From assembly GCA_023548195.1 (NCBI GenBank), contig JAJHZJ010000496.1, positions 2,810,001 through 2,874,000 of the forward strand: a stretch of 64,000 nt of DNA. The letters run 5' to 3'. The translations under genes and the position numbers were made by a program. The notes beneath the pieces are model-generated. The model saw only the letters and a program-made list of their open reading frames with translations, did no database searches and was not told the DNA's origin. Below, piece after piece: positions 9,335 through 19,600 of the stretch (positions are counted from its first letter, which is position 1; every line of letters begins with the position of its first letter). This DNA comes from Bettongia penicillata ogilbyi (Eukaryota; Chordata; Mammalia; Diprotodontia; Potoroidae).

Positions 9335-9665
9335 AGCCAGATCATAGAACCTTAAATTTAGGTCAAGGAGGACTTTAGAGACTTCCTGGTCCTAGAATTC
9401 TTAACCTGGGGTCTCTTTTTTAAAATATTTTCATGACTATTTCTACAGAATTGGTTTCCTTTGTAATCCTGTGTATTTATTTTGCACATTTAAAAAAACT
9501 ATTCCAAGTTGGAATAGACTCCAAAGGAGACCATGACGCACAAAATAATTGTTAAGAGCCTTTGATATAGTTGGATGCTCTCATTTCACTGATGAAGAAA
9601 TCCTAGGAAAGTGGTGGAAAAATTTGTCCCATGTCACACAAGGACAAAGCAGACATATGGATAGA
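9335..9665 (-). mobile_element. MIR SINE interrupted by a MITE-like repeat
   Basis: 9335-9400 ('ggaggactttagagacttcc') and 9570-9660 ('tttcactgatgaagaaatcc', 'gtcccatgtcacacaaggac') form one reverse SINE when 9400-9570 is removed. The interrupting block must therefore be a younger insertion. Confidence 0.65.
9400..9570 (+). mobile_element. MITE-like interspersed repeat, copy 2
   Basis: It begins 'aattcttaacctggggtctc' and ends near 'ttgttaagagcctttga', so short inverted ends (cttaac / gttaag) are visible. Internal 'attggtttcctttgtaatcc' (about 9452) and 'tgtatttattttgcacattt' match copy 1 at 5690-5930. Termini and placement inside a SINE support a small DNA-transposon derivative. Confidence 0.6.
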
Positions 9666-9699
9666 AGAAAGGAAGGAAACAAGAATTTATTAATGTGTC

Positions 9700-9930
9700 A
9701 GGCATCATATTAAAAGCTTTACAAATATTATCTCATTTGATCCTCACAGCAACCCTCCCAGGTAGGTGCTATTGTTATTCTCATTTTACAGTTGAGGAAA
9801 CTGAGGCAAAAAAGAGTAAGAGATATGTGAGGCTCCCATAACTAGAAAGTGTCTGAGGCCTGATTTGAATTCAGATCTTCTTGAGTCCAGGCTGAGATCT
9901 CTATCCCCTGTGTCTCCAAGAGGACTCTAT
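9700..9930 (-). mobile_element. THER1 CORE-SINE
   Basis: 'aatattatctcatttgatcc' (about 9725), 'ccaggtaggtgctattgtta' and 'acagttgaggaaactgaggc' are well-preserved reverse THER1. The tRNA head ends at about 9920. Confidence 0.92.
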
Positions 9931-9984
9931 GTTCAGATTTCAACCTATGTCCTCTGACTCTGAATTTAGCACTCCTTCTGGCAT

Positions 9985-10150
9985 ACACAGCACTTTTATA
10001 ATTTGTAAAAGAAGTTCATTGCATGGCTATTTGTTCCTCACAACAATCTTGTAAAACTAAATAGGGCAGATAGCCCTCCCCACCTTACAGAAGGGCAAAC
10101 CAAGTCACAGAGAGGTTAGTAACTTTCTTAGGGTACTAAGAAAAATCATA
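9985..10150 (-). mobile_element. MIR SINE fragment
   Basis: 'ttgttcctcacaacaatctt' and 'ccaccttacagaagggcaaa' keep the reverse tail-to-core order; the head is missing. Confidence 0.65.
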
Positions 10151-10191
10151 GAAGATCCAGACAAACATCTAGAAGATCTAGACAAACATCT
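10150..10191 (+). repeat. 21-bp tandem duplication
   Basis: Two adjacent 21-bp units starting 'agaagatc' and ending 'gacaaacatct' differ at one position. Confidence 0.95.
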
Positions 10192-10650
10192 CCACTTCTG
10201 TTCCAAACTCTCTCTTTACAGCCCACTTTGCCATAGCTTGGAAGGTGAGTTTCATCACTCATCAGATTCTCTTAGACTGCCTTTTAGCCAAAGATCTTGA
10301 GGACTATGGAGTAGTTCCGGAAGTTGCTTGTGCCAGCCTACTGTCTAAGAAAGTGAGTCACCCACCAGGAAGTTAAGTATCTTTCCCTGCTCATGTGAGA
10401 TTTAAGGCAAAGCTGAGGTCAGATGGCCTGGATTACAAACTCTGTCAACCACAAATAGACCACGTTCCTTCTCTAAAGTATTTCTGGCTTTGCTGTCTTT
10501 TGTTGGTGGGAAGAGAGAGAGTCACCAAAAGCCTGAAGCTGACTCAATTGGTAAAAGGAGTCAAAAAGGGAAGTTCAGCTATTTTAATCTTTTTGTTTAA
10601 ATGCATGGGGGTGAAGGGACAGGAAATCTCAGGATCTCAATGATTTTATT
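10192..10650. other. No recognised feature
   Basis: Unique-looking sequence. An 82-codon open frame from 10395 has no recognisable domain and is within chance expectation. Confidence 0.4.
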
Positions 10651-10835
10651 AGAGAATGTCAGAGTTGAAAAAGAACAATGCCCTCATTTTACAAATGAAG
10701 AAACTGAGGACTCGTAGGGTGGGACTAGATCAAGGGCACACCTGTGTCAAGTGACAAGACTAAGCCTTGTGCAAAGGGTTCCTGAATCCCAGTCCAGGAC
10801 TCTGTATTTGTTATATAAACCCACCTGCCTCCCAT
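10650..10835 (-). mobile_element. MIR SINE
   Basis: 'cctcattttacaaatgaaga' followed by 'aactgaggactcgtag' is core. 'tgaatcccagtccaggactc' is the head region in reverse. Confidence 0.8.
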
Positions 10836-11230
10836 ACTCATTCAGCCATTAATACCTTCAAAGTCTTAACATGAATTAGTTTACTGGACTAGGCAGTCAC
10901 TTAGAAAGTATTGAGTGGGATGGAACATAAAAGTCCAAGTTCCAACAGGGTCTAGGGGATCGAAAGCCAAGGATAGCGAACCAGTAAACTAGCAATAGGA
11001 AATCGTCATTACCACCATGAACAGAACTGTGACCCATAATCCCTAGGACATAATCCTGATCCATATAAGAAAGACATTTTTGACAGCAGTCACCATACTG
11101 AGTAGTCATAATCTCCAAGGTACACAGAATGAAATTTAATTTTTTAATTTAAGTTATAGAGATCTTTTAAATTATTTAAATTTTTTTTAATTATAGAAAT
11201 CTAGCAGAAGGAATTCAAGTCATGTGGGAA
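10836..11230. other. AT-rich sequence without assigned feature
   Basis: 11130-11200 is a long A/T run with only a few G or C. Nothing else is recognisable. Confidence 0.4.
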
Positions 11231-11234
11231 CATT

Positions 11235-11572
11235 ATGAGACACATATAATATCTATCATTCTATCTGCCATCAGAGATGTCCCAGAAATGCCTTTAGTGA
11301 GTCTACAGATGATGGGTTAACAACCTAATACCTTTATTCCATGACATAAAGCAGTTATTCTATTTGCCTCTACAATAATTCACAGAGTATTAGATCTGAA
11401 AGAATAATATATAAACTAAACAGAAAACAATATAACATAAAAGAATAATAGTAGGATGGCAACTTGTCTGGGGTCCATTTCTTTCTGAACTCCTTTGAAC
11501 AAAATGAGAGAAAGATAACAGTAGTAACAATGCTAGCTAGAGGTTTTCTTAAAAAGTCCAACTTTAGTGACC
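11235..11572 (-). mobile_element. Unclassified LTR-like repeat, copy A
   Basis: Its reverse complement aligns over about 300 bp with 12660-12955. Shared blocks on that strand include 'aaatggaccccagaca', 'tgctttatgtcatggaataa' and 'ggcatttctgggacat'. An AATAAA signal sits inside the conserved block, as expected of an LTR R region or a LINE 3' end. No TG...CA ends or flanking duplication are certain. Confidence 0.55.
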
Positions 11573-11589
11573 AGTGGAGATGAACGAAG

Positions 11590-11835
11590 GAAGCAAGTAT
11601 TTTGAAGCAGCTACTGTATGCCAGCCATTGTGCTAAGGGCCTTATAAATATTATCAGATTTGATCCTCACAACAACCCTGGGAGGTAAATACTATTTTTA
11701 TATCAATTTTACAGATGAGGAAATTGAGGCTAACAGATTAAGTGACTTGTTCAGAGTTACACAGCTAACCTGAATTTGAACTCAAGTCTTTCTGATTTAA
11801 AATCCCGTATTCCATCCACTGTACTCTGTCACTGG
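11590..11835 (-). mobile_element. THER1 CORE-SINE
   Basis: 'ctactgtatgccagccattg' leads into 'tttgatcctcacaacaaccc' (about 11661), 'acagatgaggaaattgaggc' and 'ttgaactcaagtctttctga'. Confidence 0.92.
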
Positions 11836-11869
11836 CTAGATGATGCAAGGAAACTATAGAGTCAGAATA

Positions 11870-13711
11870 ACACATGATTACAGGTTGTAAAAATTTAGCA
11901 TCTAAAATGAATACATGATTTAGACATAAATAACAAATTAGTGGAAAATGAAAGAAATTACCTATGAAACACTGAAAAGACCTGCTTAAATATACCAAAA
12001 CTAACTGTTCAATAAAGGAAAAGAGAAAAATTTGGTTTATCACACAGAAATATAAGTTAATTTGAAATTGAAAAGAAATAACATGTCCCATGTCATGAGA
12101 AAGGAGGTCAAATATTCCCATCTTAGACAAGTTAAAAATAAGATAAATTCCTCAAACATATGTAGTTTCATGAATATAATTAATGTTTTCCAGTTTGCCA
12201 ATTATTTTAGAACATAAATCTGTTCAAATAAGAATATAGGTATGAATTGATGTGTAAGTAGGTGATAGCTTAGCTAGCACACATTAAATTTAGGGGAGTT
12301 TGGATCTATAGGTAGGTGAAAAGGTCATGATCAAGGAAAAATAGGTTTACTGAAGGTAGGATGGATAATTTTGTTTCTGTTTATATAAAATTAAAAAGGT
12401 TTTGCATAAATAAAACCCATGGGGTTATAATTGGGAAAAAAGCAGGAAACTGGGAAAAGTCTTTACAATCAATTTCTCTTTTAGAATTCTTTTTTCTAAG
12501 ATATATAGGAAACGGAGTTAAATTTATCAGAATGAGTCATTCCTTAATTGACAAATGATCAAGGGATATGAACAGGAAGTTTTCAGAAAAAGAAATGTAT
12601 CCATAACTATGTGAAAAAAATGCCCTAAATCAGTAAGTAGAAAAAATGAAAAGTAGAACTCTATAGTGCCCCTTCCTACTATTGGGCTCTTTAAGAAAAT
12701 CTTCTATTAGCATTAGCATCCTCATTGTTGCTATAGTTGCTACTTTTGTTACCTTGCTGTTCAATGGAGCTCAGAAAAAAAATGGACCCCAGACAGGTGG
12801 CTATTTTGCCATTATTTTTTAGATTTAATATGCTGAGAATTATTATAGAGGTAGATAGAATGACTGCTTTGTGTCATGGAATAAAGATATTAGCGGTGTA
12901 TCTTCTGTAGCCTCACTGAATGCATTTCTGGGATATGTCTGGTGGCAGACGATGATGTACTTCATCCACACTGGCTTGACGAAGATGACAAAAAAGGAAG
13001 ATTAACAGATGCTGTGAAGGATGCTGCAGAAGAGGTACACCAATGTGCTATTGGTGGAGCTGTGAGCTAGTCAAACCGTTCCGGAAAGCAATTTGTATAT
13101 ATGCCCCCAAAGTTATCAAATTGGATACTTCTGCTAATTCTATACCCCAAAGAGGTCAACAGAAGAGGAAAAAGACCCATATATACAAAAATATTTATAG
13201 CAGCAATTTTTATGACGAAAAAGAGTTGGAAATTCAAGAGATGCCCACCAGTTGGGGAAAGGCTGGAATGCTATTAATGGTGATATAAGAAATGATAAAG
13301 GGAATGGTTTCAGAGAAACCTGGGAAGATATGCATGATCTGATGAAAAGGGAAGTGAGTCGAACTGGGGGAAATATATGTACCATAACAGCAATATTGTA
13401 AAGGTAATCAGCTTTTAATGATTTACTAACTGATCGGCGCAGTGACTAACACAATGACTGACAAAGGATTCACAATGAAACATACTATCTATTTCCAGAT
13501 AGAGAACTGACAGAGTCAGAGTTCAGAGTGAAATGTTGTCTTCTCTTTTTCTTTTCTTCCTTTTTTTCTTTGAACCTGGCTATTATGAGAATTTATTTTG
13601 CATGACTATATATACTTGTAATAGTTTTTTTCTATGTCTTCTTAATAAGTAGGGGAAGAAGAAAAAAATTGAAACCGAATGTCAAAATAAAATTCAAAAA
13701 GAAAAAAAAGT
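11870..13711 (+). mobile_element. L1 fossil: ORF2 3' part and 3'UTR, interrupted
   Basis: 'gaatacatgatttagacata' (about 11909), 'atggataattttgtttctgt' (12361) and 'aacggagttaaatttatcag' match in order the reverse complement of the L1 at 50.1-52.4 kb. 12660-12955 is foreign. L1 resumes near 12965 ('gatgacaaaaaaggaag', 'tattggtggagctgtgagct'), passes 'aaaatatttatagcagcaat' (about 13186), and ends in an A-rich 3' end near 13711. All frames are broken. The 81-codon frame at 13043 is residual ORF2-region sequence. Confidence 0.8.
12660..12955 (+). mobile_element. Unclassified LTR-like repeat, copy B, inside L1
   Basis: It is homologous in opposite orientation to 11235-11572. Blocks include 'aaaatggaccccagacaggt' (about 12779), 'ttgtgtcatggaataaagat' (about 12871) and 'atgcatttctgggatatgtc'. 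It separates two parts of one L1 fossil, so it inserted after the L1 or arrived by rearrangement. Confidence 0.6.
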
Positions 13712-13914
13712 TTAGCTGCTACAGAATACCTATCAAGACATTCCCTGGTACCCAAAATTATACATCAGAAACTTACTGTCTTCGATGGAATCACAGATGA
13801 CAAAGTTGTGCTATAAACAGAGACCTTGAAATCTCCTTGGAGAGTTCTACCAGTGGTCTACCAGTGGACCATTATCACTGACTGAACTGTTGTCCAGAAT
13901 TGCCCAGATATAAC

Positions 13915-14130
13915 ATGGGCAGCTAGGTGATACAGTGAATAGAGTGCCAGGTCTGGAGTTAGGAAGACTCCTCTTCCTAAGTTCAAATCTGGCCTTGGAT
14001 ACTTACTAGTTGTATGACTTTGGGCTCAGTTTGCCTCAGTTTCCTAATCTATAAAATGATTTGGAGAAGCAAATGGAAAACCACTCCAGTGTTATTGCCA
14101 AGAGAAATCCAAATGGGGTTACATGACTAA
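13915..14130 (+). mobile_element. MAR1 SINE, near full length
   Basis: It has the head 'gggcagctaggtgatacagt' (about 13917), core remnants 'cagtttcctaatctataaaa', and the diagnostic tail 'aaccactccagtgttattgc' followed by 'aaatccaaatggggttacat'. Confidence 0.95.
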
Positions 14131-14364
14131 AAAACTACTAAAAAAATCACATTGATGATTAAAAACTCTTAAGGGTATTGTTTTTAATAATGATCAGCAT
14201 CCCAGATACTCAAGTCTCCATCCTACATGAAACAAAAAGCTTTCCAACCATAGAGACTTGGGTGAGGAGATCAAAAACATATGGGAAACAAGACAAGTTG
14301 GAGGCCTCACACCTAACATTCCCTATTGGAGTTGGACTGAGGAAGCAGTCCCATAGTGATGAAA

Positions 14365-14545
14365 GTTAAGCTAATACCCTAATACAAAAGGCAATTATTT
14401 CCTTGATGGGTGAAATAATCTATAGGACTTTGAATACAGAGGAATAATAGTAGCCAAATGACTTGTTACAGGACCATTTCTGGCTGAACCCATGGAAAAA
14501 TATAAGAAGGATGTAATATCAATGTTATTCACATTTGAATACCAC
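14365..14545 (-). mobile_element. Unclassified LTR-like repeat, copy C (partial)
   Basis: 'gaataatagtagccaaatga' (about 14441), 'ggaccatttctggctgaacc' and 'gtaatatcaatgttattc' parallel 11443-11535 of copy A in the same orientation. It is less complete than copies A and B. Confidence 0.5.
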
Positions 14546-14589
14546 TGTAAGCCCTTTCTTGACACCCACAATACATTGAAGAGGGGCTT

Positions 14590-14870
14590 AAATGTTACCA
14601 ACATATTATCTCATTTAAGACTTACAATGGTCCTTTGAGGTAGGTGTTATCATTATCCCCATTTTACAGATAAGGAAACTGAGTCTGCGAGGTGAAGTGA
14701 CCTGTCTTGGGTCACATAGCGAGGAGATATTTGAGTCAGGATCTTACTTTCCTTTCTCAGTCTTAACACTCTCCACTGGGCTATCTCTCAGCCTCCAGCA
14801 ACCCTATATGAAGGTATTAACATGAAATTCCTTTTGCAGATAGGGAAATTGAGACAGAAATTAAATGCTA
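14590..14870 (-). mobile_element. THER1 SINE plus a second partial copy
   Basis: 14590-14805 reads 'tatcattatccccattttac', 'aaggaaactgagtctgcgag', 'cttgggtcacatagcgagga'. A truncated second core 'gatagggaaattgagacaga' at about 14839 follows directly. Confidence 0.85.
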
Positions 14871-16261
14871 GCGGGGGAAAGTAGGCAGTAATTGAGCAAG
14901 GAAAGAAGATGAAATATGGTCTTCTGATCTCTTCTAAAATTTAGGTGGCAATCAGGCATCTCTATGACCCACCTTAAATGAGGGAGTTGTGACCAAGAGG
15001 AGAAAAGCCTGGCCCCAAAATACCAAGAAGGGTTACGTTAGATGACCTTATGAAACCAAACTGAAATATTAACTGTTCACAAATGATGTATCCCACATTC
15101 TAAGGTATTTTTAAAGTGGTTTTATTTATCCTTTGATGAATTTTCCTATTTTTTCAGGATGGCATTTCTAATGACCCTGCCTAATATTTATATATTTCTT
15201 GTTGAACCTCATGTTCCAGATATGGTATAAGATTAGACCTTTAAAAAAAGGAAGCATGCTTTCAGTGTGTCAGAGAGAGAAGCAAGAATCTTGAGTGTGG
15301 GATTAGCGGTAAAAATCCTAGCCCTTTAAAAAAGGATATTTGAGGCCTACGGTAGATGGATCTTTCATATATCTCAAACTTTCTTTCTATGAAAAACATT
15401 GCCCAAAGCGCAGGTCTTTGAAGACTGGGAAAAACATTTCCCACAAATTATACATTTTACTAGGTTCACTTTCCAAGAAGGCAGACAGAATTCTGAAACA
15501 TAAGAAGAGGCCTTGTCCAACTACCCCTTCCCACCAAGGCCAGAAGAGTAAAGGTTTAATAAACAAAAACTACATGAGGTCCTCTTTGAGAAATCCTGGA
15601 TGGCCTCACACAAGCTGGAGCTCAAACCCAGTAACTGTCAGAGGCCCTCACTTGGTACATTTATCCTGATAAGAAAGGGACTATGGAGGGAGGTGAATAA
15701 GAAATATTTCTCATCTGAGTAGGCTAGGTATTTCTTAGACTCCTGACTAGACTCTGGCATTCACTAAGCTTGTTTAATAGTCATCAAGTTATTTCCTTTT
15801 CAAGATTATCTGAGATGATTTTGTGAAGGCTGGCTCGGCGTAAGGAATCAGCCATCCTTGTTAAGCCGGAGAGGTCATTTGGTGAGTTAAGGATTATCTA
15901 AGCCCCATTTAGAATGAGACACACAGAAGGAGCTGATTAGCCAGAACTGGGTTGCTGCCTGAGTCTGGACAGAAGACAAAAGAATAGTACAAAATGATTC
16001 AGTGCACTTGGGGCTGTCCAAGACATAGATTCATGGAACTATGCTTTACATATACAAATGGAGCAGGGAATCTCCCATGGTTCATCAGCAAGGATGGGCC
16101 TGGGCCTACGTGCTCAAAAAGTAGCTCGCTTCATCCTTTGGTTCCTGTGATCAAGAGAGGCAGGAGAGGGGTGTGTAAAAAACAGTTTGCGACTAAGACC
16201 TACTCGTTCAGTAGTTTTAAAAAGGAAAGACTTAAGTATTACTGTCTTACTATTAAGTAAG
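14871..16261. other. Mostly unique sequence
   Basis: About 1.4 kb with no repeat I recognise. 15780-15990 has mixed composition and two CpGs ('gctcggcgtaagg', 'aagccggagagg') in a CpG-poor setting. Short open frames at 15340 and 15994 show no domain. Confidence 0.4.
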
Positions 16262-16690
16262 ACTTTTTCTGTCTCTGTGCCCATATTTCTCCCTCCTTCC
16301 CTTCCCCCCTCTATTTATCCCTCTGTCTCTTTCCCTTTATCTCTCCATCTGTTTCTCTAAATTCTTCCCCCTCTTGTCTTTCCCTGTGTCTCTTTCCCCC
16401 TCCCTTCTTCCCTCTCCCCCATCTGTCTCTCCCTGTCTTCCTCTTTCATTCTCTGTCTGTATTGCTGTTTGCATTTTTTCCTCCCTCTTTCTCCTTCCTT
16501 CTTTTTCTCTCTCTTTGTCCTTCTCTCTCTCCCTTTTCTTTTTCCACTCCCCCTCTTTCTATTTGTCTTTCACTTTATCTGTCTCTCCTCTCTCTTTTCC
16601 TCCCTCCCCATATCTCTCCTTCTATCTGTCTCCCTGTCTCTGTCTCTCATATTGTTTGGAACTCTGTCAATTTTCCCTTGCATTTCCTGA
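16262..16690. repeat. Polypyrimidine (C/T-rich) tract
   Basis: About 430 bp of nearly unbroken pyrimidines on the plus strand, built on TCTCTC, CTCCCT and CTGTCT motifs and drifting rather than purely periodic. The overlapping 132-, 114- and 73-codon frames are Ser/Leu/Phe low-complexity translations and are not genes. Confidence 0.95.
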
Positions 16691-17500
16691 CCAGGACAGG
16701 AGGAGATTTCTCTCTCCTCTTCCTCCACCACCAGCTACACACTTCTGTGTGGCCACATATATGTGCACATAGAGAATACAGTTTGAGTAGCCAGAGAAAT
16801 AAATAAATTTTATAGAAATAAATAAATTTATAAAATCTCAGCTGAATTGTTTACTCTTTTCATGTTTCAGGGGAAAGGGGTCTGACTTTGGTATCAGGGA
16901 ACCTGGCTCAGCAAGGCTGGAGGTCCAGGAAGAACCACACTTGTTGAGGCAGAGGGGCATGGATCCCAGGTCAAAGGAAAGCTAGATGTTTTGGAAATGT
17001 TCCTCTCAGCAGCATCAAAGCTACCCTTCTTCCTTTTCTTTCCCCAGAAACCCCTCCTTAGAGCTTGAAAACCGTTGGTCTACCTCAGTGAAGAGACATA
17101 GGAACCACAAACAACTTCCTCAGAGATGTTCTAAAAGCACTAGTTCAAATGTGGTTTGCTTTTTGGTAGGCCCTTATACGGACAAAATCTGATTTGAGAA
17201 AGAGTTCTAAGGAAGGAAATCTACTTCTTATTGCAATTAGATTTCTTGTCAAGAGAAAATGAGCACTTTTCTCCTATGTTCTGAAGATGCCCTCAAGTTC
17301 AGTGCGGAACCTGCATCCTGGACCACAAGATGCAGTAGTTCAAGCTTGGAGGCGTCTGCAAAAATCCTTTAGTTTTGTCTCTACCCAGAATTTTCTTTGG
17401 AAATCTCCACAGATGTAGAGCATTCCTGTGCATGCACTCAAAGTTCGAATGCATGGGGAAGCAGCCTTAATTTAACCTTATACAGAGCACAGAGAAAAAG
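16691..17500. other. No recognised feature
   Basis: Begins with an 18-bp near-tandem 'agaaataaataaattt' pair at 16797-16834. The remainder is unique-looking, with no repeat core. Confidence 0.4.
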
Positions 17501-18655
17501 AAAACCAACACATGAAATCATAATAAAGTGTCAAAAGGCAATGCAATTGATCCTAAGTTAAACCTCACTGTTCTGAGGAGTATCAGCTACTACTCGAGTC
17601 TCCAACTTAATGCTTCAAGGATAGGGAAGGGAATACAGGATGGAGATACAGGAAGGGATCCTAACTTGGGAATACTGAAGGGTGATCTTTTTAAACTATT
17701 AGATATGTGCCATCAGAATAACTCAAGGTTAGTAACAGGTCAAAATTCTGGTTTTTACTCTTTTCTATTATGGCTTAGCCCAGGGTCACACATTCAGTGG
17801 TTTTCTCTCCAAAATATTCCCCTCTGCTTCAAAAGGCAGGGTCTTAGAAATCTCCAGAAACTTTTCCAAACTCTCCAGGAATCTTAAAAAATATCACCAG
17901 GGTCCCCAATCCAGGGGAAATTGAGAAGGCCTCTCATTTTTTTTTCAATGAGACCCTTCAGGATGCATGGGAGAGAGGGAGAGAGATGTACAGAGTTCTT
18001 CAGGCTTGAGTCTCCTGACTCTCCAGGGTGAGGGGTGAAGTGAAGGTGCAGGCCTGCAGCTGCTTTCCCCTAGCTCTCCACCCATTTCCTATGCCCTGTC
18101 CTCCAAACCTCTGTCCCTAGGGAAGCAGTCTCCTCTTCTGCTTTGCCTCCATTCTCTCTCCAATGAAGATGCCTTTTTTATACACCCAACTCAGAGTATC
18201 TCTGATCCAGCACAGCTTGGGCCAATCAAATCATACCTGAATGAGACTTCATCACTTAATCATCCCTGACCCCACCCCTCACCCAGCCCCACTAAGTGTG
18301 AATTAGTTACACCTGCTCAAGGCTGGAGATTTCTTCCACTCTAAAAAGAAGGTGTTAATGGACCTACTGACACCTTCCCTAGGAGAACATAATCAACTTG
18401 AAGGACAAAAATCTCATCTTCCTATAGCCCCCCTCCAAGGGGCCAACTTTCTGTAGTTACCCTAGGGACTACAAACTCTCCTGCTCTCTTCTTACTCTGA
18501 GAGTCAAATTGAACTGTGGGTACCCAAAAAAGGAAATTGTGAGCAGCAAGTTTGGGGCTTTTATCATGCCAAAGCTGAAACTGAAACTTGTTACTATTGA
18601 TAACTTACTATCGCTGTTAATAACTTACTAGGTAGAGGCATGAATTATCTAAATA
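17501..18655. other. Unassigned segment, possibly LTR-derived
   Basis: Composition turns C-rich between 17990 and 18470. 'gggccaatcaaatcatacct' (about 18220) contains a CCAAT motif, and a T-run with 'tatacaccca' lies near 18175. 'actctcctgctctcttctta' near 18474 resembles retroviral R-U5 style sequence. I see no terminal repeats, primer-binding site or coding remnants, so this is only a suspicion. Confidence 0.25.
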
Positions 18656-18659
18656 ACTG

Positions 18660-18845
18660 AATGTTACTAAATATAACATGTAGCACTTTAAGATTCATGG
18701 GGTACTTTTCTCACAGTCCGAGGAGAGTTCCCTTTTTTATAAATGTGGGAAATCAGAGATTAAGAAAGGTTAAGTAATTTGCCCAGATCATGATGTGAAT
18801 GTCAGAACTCAAACTCAGACCTTTGGATTCCAAGACTGTTCACTA
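18660..18845 (-). mobile_element. MIR SINE
   Basis: 'tagcactttaagattcatgg' (tail), 'gttaagtaatttgcccagat' (core) and 'ggattccaagactgttcact' (head) in reverse order. Confidence 0.8.
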
Positions 18846-18849
18846 GTCT

Positions 18850-19200
18850 TTTGTTTTTACCAAAAGTAGAAAGAGTTCTGGCTTTGGAACTGAAGAATCT
18901 TGGTTCATATACCCCCTCTACTGCTTACTATCTGTGTAACCTGGATCAAGGAAGTCATTTAACTTTCCTGGGCTTCAGCATCCCCATCTGTAAAATGAGA
19001 GGGCTGAACTTGAGTGCTTCAAGGTCTCTTCTTTATTCAAATTTTAATATTTCAGTTTTTATCCAATTACATGTAAAAACAATTTTTGACCTATTTTTTT
19101 TTACTTCGAAGTCCCACCCAAGTCTCAGTTTTTTCATTTGTAAAATGAGGGGATCGGACTATGTGGTCCCTCAAGTCCCTTCTACCTGGAACCGATTTCT
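18850..19200 (+). mobile_element. MIR SINE broken by an L1 tail
   Basis: 18850-19038 has 'tttggaactgaagaatcttg', 'tactatctgtgtaacctgga' and 'catccccatctgtaaaatga'. After an L1-like block, 19115-19200 gives a second core-to-tail stretch ('tttttcatttgtaaaatgag', 'ggtccctcaagtcccttcta'). The overlap of core sequence on both sides suggests two SINEs flanking the L1 piece. Confidence 0.7.
19039..19115 (-). mobile_element. Very short L1 3' tail
   Basis: 'tttttatccaattacatgta' (about 19056) followed by 'aaaaacaatttttga' is the reverse complement of an L1 3' end. It is 5'-truncated to under 80 bp. Confidence 0.65.
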
Positions 19201-19379
19201 TCTTCCTCCTTCAACAAAACATTAGCAGAACAAATAGTCAGGAATAGGAGACAACAATGAATAGCTTCTCCCCTGTTTTGTGCAGTATTCATGGTTATCA
19301 TTTCCATTTATTCACAGAAAAAAATCAAGAGTTGTCTGCCTTCAAAATTGAAGAATTATAGACATTCAGAACTCGACAG

Positions 19380-19600
19380 AGGCAGCTAAGTGATGCAGTA
19401 GACAGAGGGCTGGACCTGAAGTCCTAAATTAGAAGACCTAAATTCAAATCTAGTCTCAGATACTTAGGAGTTTTGTGACCCTGGGCCATTCACTTAACCT
19501 CTGTCCGCCTCCATTTCTTCATCTGCAAAATGAGCACCTACCTCTCCAGGACATTGTGATTATTGCAAACTTTACCATTTTTTACTGTGGTGAAGGGTGT
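19380..19600 (+). mobile_element. MAR1/THER1 SINE
   Basis: 'gaggcagctaagtgatgcag' head, 'tgaccctgggccattcactt' core at about 19477, 'tttcttcatctgcaaaatga' and a THER1-like 'ctacctctccaggacattgt' tail. Confidence 0.9.

Noticed and set aside
13043..13288. 81-codon frame as a host exon
   Set aside because: The bases align with the L1 ORF2 C-terminal region seen in reverse at 50 kb; the reading is a relic.
16374..16772. 132-codon Ser/Leu/Pro-rich frame
   Set aside because: Translation of the polypyrimidine tract; overlapping frames are similarly open.
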